DNA of 64,000 nt. It comes from Dendrocalamus latiflorus (taxonomy: Eukaryota; Streptophyta; Magnoliopsida; Poales; Poaceae). Each line of letters opens with the position of its first letter. Position 1 is the stretch's first letter. The notes beneath the pieces were generated by a model. It worked only from the letters and a program-made list of their open reading frames with translations, ran no database searches and was not told the origin of the DNA. The DNA is taken from the NCBI GenBank assembly GCA_017311315.1, contig CM029654.1:28314778-28378777 (forward strand), written 5' to 3'. Positions 57,120 to 64,000 of this stretch are shown here, in pieces. Made by a program: the position numbers and the translations under genes.

Positions 57120-57870
57120 TGTGGGCCATTGTAGCATCATGTCGCTGCATAAAGCTGACTCATTTTGTCTTGTCACTGTGCGAAGCTACTCTATTTGGTC
57201 TTGTCACTATGCAAAGCTACCCCGTTTGGTCTTGTCACTAAGCAAAGTTGTCACATTTGGTCTTGTCACTATGCAAGACTATGTCCTTTGGTCTTGCCAT
57301 TGTGTAAAGCTAGCTTGTTTGCTTGTCACTGCGCAAGGTTGTCTCCTTTGGTCTTGTCACTGTGTAAAGCTGATCCGTTTTGTCTTGTCACTGCACAAGG
57401 CTATCTTGTTTGATCATGTCATTATGCAAAGCTATCCCCATTTGATCTTGTCACTGCGCAAGGCTATCTCCTTTGATCTTATCATTACGCAAAGCTGTCC
57501 CGTCTGGTTTTATCACTGCACAAGGCTTGTCTTCTTTAGTCTAGTTACTGTGTAAAGCTGGCACATTTGATCTTGTCACTGCGCAAGACTATCTCCTTTG
57601 ATCTTATCACTGTGCAAAGCTATCTCGTTTGGTCTTATCACTGTGCAAGGCTATCTCCTTTGGTCTTATCACTATGCAAAGCTGGCCCGTTTGGTCTTAT
57701 CACTGCGCAAGGTTGTCCCCTTTGGTATTATCGTTGTGCAAAGTTAGACTGTTTGGTCTTGTCACTGTGCAAAGCTGGTACCTTTGGTTTTGTCACTATG
57801 CAAAGCTATCCCATTTGGTATTGTCTTGTTTGATCTTGTTACTGCATAAAGCTAGCCCGTTTGGGTTGTA
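57120..57870. repeat. 31-bp tandem satellite, copy 2
   Basis: Copy of 11190-11940. No change of unit number was seen, which is notable for a tandem array and supports a very recent duplication or an artefact. Confidence 0.93.
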
Positions 57871-57982
57871 AAAGAGAGTAATTCCTCAGGCACTTTCTCT
57901 GCATTGTTGTCCTTCCCTTCCTCAAGCATTTATGCTCATTCTCTGCACGTTAGCTTTGCTTCTCCCTCCACCAAACATCGAG

Positions 57983-58220
57983 ATGAGCCAAGTGAGCACC
58001 TCTTCATTGGCACCTACAGTGATTTGCCCGAAATACAACACGCTTGTCAAACATAATACCTCACAGACGACCGCGAATCCTGGATGCCACTACTACAAGT
58101 ATCCCTTTTCACTCATGAGTCAATTTGGTTAGAGTTGCTTTCAATCATTCCACAGAAGTTAGGAAACTTTTTTTGTATTTAATTGTAGGATGGCCCAGAC
58201 GGTTGCTGATTCTAGGTGCT
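57983..58220 (+). pseudogene. Decayed GRF-type zinc-finger gene, copy 2
   Basis: Copy of 12053-12290 with the same lost cysteines and stop. Confidence 0.75.
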
Positions 58221-58510
58221 GATCCAAACTGCAAAGCTTGCAATAGCTTGCTTCGTGGTACTCTTGTCAGGAAAGCGCTGCCCCACAAGCAGGGTGTCCA
58301 CATCAAAGGGCCACGAAGAGCGTGGTCCTGTGGCAGAATTAGGGAAGAGGCCACTTGCAAATCTATCCAACTGGCCACATAGTCCGTGTCGGTGGAAACA
58401 ATGCCACCCTCACTGCCTAGTTCATCCACGCTGGATTGCAAATCGAAGTACTCATCGTCTTTGGTATTTGTCCCCTCAAACATGCCGCGAATTATATCAT
58501 GGTAGTTGAC
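58145..58510 (-). pseudogene. MULE transposase remnant, copy 2 (inner part)
   Basis: Copy of 12215-12580. The part on the far side of the nested LTRs lies beyond the window. Confidence 0.7.
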
Positions 58511-59376
58511 ATGCGTCATTTTTACATATGTTTACGTGTCATTTTAGCCCATTATTTTTCGCATTTCGAGATCATTTATCATCATTTACACGTTTTTCTA
58601 TAATTAATTGCTCAAATTGGACCATTTTACATTTTTTGCAATTTTTCGCAGGCCGGCGCGATCTAGGCGCATAAACGACAAATCTGGACTGCTCCATACA
58701 GATGTACGCATTGACACGAACACGTAGGATCTTTCCGCGATGAAATCAGAGCTTCCAAGGACCAAAATAGAAGAAAACAATAATGGGAAAGAACCTTTTT
58801 GTAAACCCTAGAAAATTTGAGGACTAAATCGCAAATTGGAAATCCCCATCTCCTAAAGCCAGCCGCCGCCTGGGAATCCTTTGAGCCCGGCTTTCCTCTT
58901 CTCCCCCTAGCCCCCTACTGCTTTCCTCCTCCTCCACTCTCGGCGCCGGCGAGGCCGAGCCAAGCTCGCCGGCGGCCAACCACCACCACTCTCCACCGCC
59001 GCAGCCCCTCCTCTTTCGGCGCGCCACCAAGTGCCGCCATTCCTGCCTCTCCTCCCTTCTTCTCCCCATCCGGCCGCCAGCCCTTCATCCCTGCGCCATC
59101 TCGCCGGTGTGCCGCCCTTCTCCACCCGCACCACCGCTCCTTCTTTGCCGCACCACCGTCCTCACCGCATCATCCTGTGCGCCGCCGCCCGCAACCGTGC
59201 ACCGCCGACCTCCTTCCCCTTCTACTCTCCTTCCCCAGTGCCATCATCCTCCACCCGCCGCCTCTGCTCTTCTCCGGTCGCCGCACCTCCTCCAGTGCGC
59301 TGCTCCGTCGATCTACTCCCTCCTGGTTTCCTTCACTGGCGCGCCACCACGCCTCTTCACCATCGGCGAGCGCCGC

Positions 59377-62300
59377 TGTAGGGACCCAGATTTTACAATC
59401 CGGATTCCTCTGTGATTACTGCACTATTCTCTGGATCAGTAGATAGTGCTCACAGTTACAGTAATGAATATCAAAATACATATCATGCGGAAGCGTAAAT
59501 TTAATAGTAGACTTACTCATGGGCCGATTAGGCCGAAATCATTAAATTGCAGCAGCGGAAGAACGAAGCACACAGGTGGGACCTTCAGGACATGCTCACA
59601 GGCAGCCAACTGGAGGTTCGCGACCTAGCCCTTGACATCTTCATCTTCTCAGACAGCTTGTCCAATCTTGTTGCTGAGGCGAGGTGATTTGATTCCTGAT
59701 TCTGAATTTTGTCACAAAAGCGAGTGTGAGCACTCCAACCCCGTGCTTCGCGAGCCAATACACAGAATGCAAATAAATAGTATGCATGGCTTATCAAAGG
59801 AGAGGCTCGGGTTATTTTATTTGCCAAAAATCGCTTTTAGAAGCATTATTGTTATCACATCATAGTGTTATTATTCCTACCTAAACTCCACATGGCGATT
59901 GCCATAATTGACTTAATCCACCAAAGACACACTTCCCATACTGATTGTTGTCTAAGACTCCAAACAGCGAGTGTCATCATTTAACTAATCCACCGACCTG
60001 ATTCCTTCTATATTGAACACTGTCTAATACTCTAAACTAAGAGCGACATCACTTAATTAATCCACCAATCATACACTCTCTATATGGTTTGCTGTCTAAA
60101 ACTCCAAACAGCGGATATCATCAATTATTCAATCCACCAATCAAATGCTGCCTAATCCTCAAGCAGCGAGTATCATAATATATATAATCCACCGAGCAAA
60201 TACTGCCTAAAACTCCAAGCAGCTAGTGACATTATTCATCTAATATCACTTATTTAATCCACCAATATCTTTTGCATTCTAAATTCCTAACAATCCAATC
60301 TTTTTATTATTGATCCACAACCATAATTTGCTTTTCCAATATTCAACCTCATCTTCCATTATCTATCTCTACTAATTCACTAGTATACATCCACCAAGAT
60401 TTTCATGGATCGAGTCTACGATTCACTAGTATATATCCACCAAGTATATCATTGATCAGGATCACGATTCACTAGTGTCCATCCACCAAGAATATCTTTG
60501 ACCAAGCTTATACTCCAAGCATTATTACCTTACCTCCAAATTTTTAAAAATCTGATACATCCATCCAGTATCTGATCAAAGCCTATTAATCCCATTATCG
60601 CCAACCATTCCCAAGAATTAATCCAGCAACTACCTTTTCACTCCCTAATTCTCCAACAATCATTTAAATCATCTATATGACCTATATATATATATATATA
60701 GGTCATATAGATGATTTAATTTTGTAAGAATAGATTTATGATTGACATGATTCCACCAATTTATTTCTCCCACAATTCTCACTATCATCTCCTATTTATG
60801 ATTGACATGATTCCACCAATATCTTAACTATATACATCCATCTCCTTTACTCCCGACTCTATTTACCCTTTCCATATTTAATTTTGTAAGAATAGAAATG
60901 CCACTAATTGAAATACGATACATAAAATTTCCTGAGACCTAGCAGCTTTGGAACAAAACATAATGTTCAAAGAATATTAACATGATTTTCGATACATATG
61001 GCATCACACCGTATGCCTAATATCACCATAATTTTTTCATACATACGGCATCACACCGTATAACATCTTTCAGCGTTATAGCCGCTTAACTTACCACTGG
61101 GACAACACCCAGGACAACTCAAATCAGGGCCTTTCACTGCCCTCCACTTTTCCATTCCCACCTATAAAGTATTTTGAAATAGAACTATATCTAGTTAAAT
61201 TCCCATGTCCGCCCTTGACCGTGGGCACGGCTATTCGAATAGTTTTGACTCTGCAGAGTTTGTACACTTTCACCACAAGAGACAATAAACTCGTTGCCCC
61301 ACACGATTCCTTAGAAGTGTGGTTGAGCAGACCATCACAGTGACTTTTCAAAGTATCTAGTCCCTTTTGTCATCTCACTTTATGGGCTTCTCCCACTTGC
61401 GGTGGGTCCCATCTATGCGCGGGATGTTCCCCACAGTTACTAACGCAGCCGGGCTTCTCAACTCCCCGCAACGTCTAGAACAGCTGGGCGAACTTCACCC
61501 CCCACTGGTGTCCCTTCAGGCCCCCTTGCCATAGCATATCCACTTCTATCCACTACCGGTGAGATGAGTCCGGGGATTTCGATAAATTTACTTAGCCAAG
61601 TTGTATTTTACAGACTTGTGGTTGTACTGTTTTACACAGGAGGTCATGACAAGATTCAGTCCTTATTGGTATCTGGGCGGTCTACCACTAACCCACTTTG
61701 TGCTTCCACTGCACCACACATACACACCCTTGAACCAATCCGCCCAGATGTTCAAGCAAGTTGGGGATTTTGGGAGTGTAAAATAATCATATCAAAGGTA
61801 CCAGTCATTCCCACCATGACTGCCCAAACCAGTTTCTCATGATTTAAAATGACAAGGATGTTTGGGGCATTTCAACGCCCCCTGAATATCTATGCAGTAC
61901 TAAGCATAGCATATCATTAGGGACTTATTTTCGAAATGTTACTACTATAATTTTACTAGGGTGACAAGGTTCACGTAATCAAGTATTCCAAAGGAGGTGT
62001 ATTATTAGCAAAGGTAACAATGGGCATATAACTAGAATCACAAATTAAACATGTATTTGCATATAAAATAACGGCATGCAATTCAATAAATTTAAAACAA
62101 AATAATTTGCAGAAAATGTAGGTTCAACATGATCAAAGTATTGACTCGCCTGGCGCGGTTTACCGCGGACTTGAGCTCACACAAGGTTGTCTCATGCGAT
62201 GATCTTTAATTCCTGGTCTGCATCGATCTCGTCCTCGCTTGCTCCATAGAATCTTCAGGACTCCAGTTTCTAACTACGGACAACGACTGAACCCAAATAA

Positions 62301-64000
62301 AAGCAAATAACTCAAAGATCCAAATAAATCTGAATAAACACAACTTTTGTTTTATTATGAGTTAAGGGGTGATTTGGGTGATTTGAGGTAGGGCTGGTGG
62401 TAGAATACGATGACTTGATCTTTTTACTCATAATCTCTTTTATTATTTTTATATTTATCAAACCATGAGTTAGATTAGACCTATGAATTGGTGTGCAAGA
62501 TTAGCGAAGCATTATTTTGTCGAACGCTAATATTCAGGGCATACATTATGATTAAGTGTAATCTTTATTAAGTTTGAGTATCTAACCATAGTCATATTTC
62601 TTCACTATTGCTTTGAATTAATAATTAGCCTCTTAGGTGATGTCTCAACCATATTAGTTATGCATACCTGAGCTAATCCAATTATAAATATAAAATAGTC
62701 TCATTCACCTCCTTGTTAATTTTGTTTTTATCAACTGAAACAGGTTAACCAAAATTTCCAATGAGCTTCAAAAATCTTGGTTTTAGTTTCATTAGATAGA
62801 TCTTGAATTTAGATGAATTTAAAAATTTGTTTCATTCAATTTGGAGTTAAAATGAATAAGTTATGCTCATTTAAAGTTTTCAGTTTAATTAAATCCAGAA
62901 AATATTAAATTCTGACAGGTGGGTCCGGCTTTTATTTAAATAAATAGGGTATGGCCCATATGTTAGTAAGAGTGTATTGTATTAATCCAGCATTTGTATT
63001 TATAGGGGCCATCGATCACTAATTAATTGTCATTAGCATTAATTTCCTCTTGTCCGAATATTAATTAGGCTTATTTATTTCCTAATGAACTCTTGTATTA
63101 CTCACTAATTAAATCCTGTTTTGTACCGGATCCTCTTTACTAATACTAAAAAAACATTAACTAAAACCTAGCCTAATATCGCGTAGGGAGGGATCGAACT
63201 CGGGCTGGTGGAGTGAGAACGTGCGCCGTTAGCCACCCGGCCCTCGGGTCTTACCTGACAAAAACGGCCGAAGAACCCAAATGAAGAGAGGCAGTCGGGG
63301 TGCAGAGCAGAGGAGGTTGGGGCAGTGGTTGGGCGGCGGTGCCGGCGGCGAGGGGAGGCCGGAGATGTACGGGAGGGTGCCAAAATGGGGTGCCCGAGTT
63401 GCAGCGATGCCGATGGGAGTGCCGGCGAGGTCCGGGAAGCTTGGGGGCGGGCCGGCGGCAAGCGGCGGCGGCGGCTTGGGGAGGGACTTCAGCGCCGGCA
63501 AGGTACGGTCTTCGGGAGGCGCGGGGAAGACCGGGATGGCTTCGCGAGGGCCTGGAGGTGGCTCGGATGCGAGGAATCGAGCTCTAGCGGCGTATATTGA
63601 CGGGGAGGGTGGCCGCCGGAGTTGAGGGAGATGAGCGGCGCCGGCGGTGGAGAGGGCGTCCCAGTGCAATTACTTGGAGGGGGAGGGAGCTGGGAGTGCG
63701 GGGAAGACGGGGGCGCGCTCAGGGACTCTTATAGACGCGCGAGAAGGGCTGCCCTCGGGAGGCTTGCCCGTGCGGTCCCATCGGCGAGCGGCGGAGTAGG
63801 TGGCGGGCAGAGCAAAGGGGATTTGGCCGGGATTTGGTCGTGATGGCCTGCGCCGCGCGTGTTGTGGCAGAGAGCTCGAGCCTTGCGCATGAGGGGACGG
63901 GTCGGGCAGCGTGGGGAGAAAAAGAGGGACGGTGGCGGGGCTCGTTGGCGCGGCGGACCATCGGTCGGAGATGGCGGTGCCCGGTGGTCCGAGACAGGGG
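59377..64000 (-). mobile_element. Nested long solo LTR, copy 2 (cut by window edge)
   Basis: Copy of 13447-18070 with target duplication GCCGC at 59372-59376. It includes the palindrome and the tRNA-like motif (about 63180-63250). One base differs near 62326. Confidence 0.75.
60664..60719. repeat. Perfect 56-bp palindrome, copy 2
   Basis: Identical to 14734-14789, including the length of the central TA run. Confidence 0.9.

Larger units (their letters stand above)
45939..64000. repeat. Long direct duplication, copy 2
   Basis: Second copy of bases 1-18070, nearly identical, cut by the right window edge. Upstream of 45939 this copy continues into the start of the copia element, which the first copy lacks only because the window begins there. 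All frameshifts and nested insertions of copy 1 are repeated here, so they predate the duplication. Confidence 0.97.
58516..64000 (+). mobile_element. Gypsy-like solo LTR, copy 2 (cut by window edge)
   Basis: Copy of 12586 onward, with the left target duplication ATGCG at 58511-58515. The right end is outside the window. Confidence 0.7.

Overview
The window looks like a repeat-rich stretch of plant nuclear DNA, most likely from a grass. The evidence is a nested set of plant transposon families (Ty1/copia, a Sirevirus-like copia, long gypsy-type solo LTRs, hAT, Tourist/PIF, CACTA and Mutator-like elements), GC-rich exon-like patches in AT-rich DNA, and spliced genes with GT-AG introns. No bacterial, organellar or ribosomal genes were seen. 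Almost all coding sequence belongs to transposons or is broken; no intact ordinary host gene was identified.

Large-scale layout. Bases 1-18070 recur as a direct repeat at 45939-64000 (offset 45938 falling to 45930 through short homopolymer, GA-run and similar length changes). By eye there are only a few substitutions, and both copies run off the window. A second direct duplication, 28531-32870 and 37948-42283, flanks a truncated Sirevirus-like element and is somewhat more diverged.

Region by region. 1-4193: a copia element entered inside gag, ending in a 361-bp LTR. 4194-5882: remnant of a small membrane-protein gene, broken by a frameshift and split near its stop codon by a 1.16-kb hAT element with a perfect 8-bp target duplication. 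5883-9340: non-coding DNA with a Tourist MITE and a long GA run. 9345-20990: a composite Mutator-related block. It holds a decayed two-gene zinc-finger module separated by a 31-bp satellite, joined to a broken MULE transposase on the minus strand. That transposase is interrupted by a 2.0-kb solo LTR, which is itself interrupted by a 5.3-kb solo LTR, each with its own 5-bp target duplication. 21000-26600: old diverged repeats, a fragment of an FAD-dependent monooxygenase gene and a MITE. 26607-29082: a CACTA element with the N-terminal part of a TNP2-type transposase and a long hairpin. 28531-42283: duplicated blocks A and B, each with a Mutator-type element, around the Sirevirus relic (32871-37951) with a full-length gag and no recognisable pol.

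42284-45067 is the best candidate for something undescribed. A minus-strand gene with a CWCG zinc-finger-like domain and a charged helical tail, and a plus-strand two-exon gene with a GRF-type zinc finger, diverge from a shared 31-bp satellite that lies where a bidirectional promoter would be. The plus gene is intact; the minus gene has one frameshift in a run of ten G. The decayed relative at 10.3-12.3 kb keeps the same order and the same satellite, so the arrangement looks like an inherited unit, probably accessory genes of a Mutator-related transposon family. 45274-50131 is the second copia copy, with a 5'-truncated first LTR; from 45939 onward the first 18 kb repeats.
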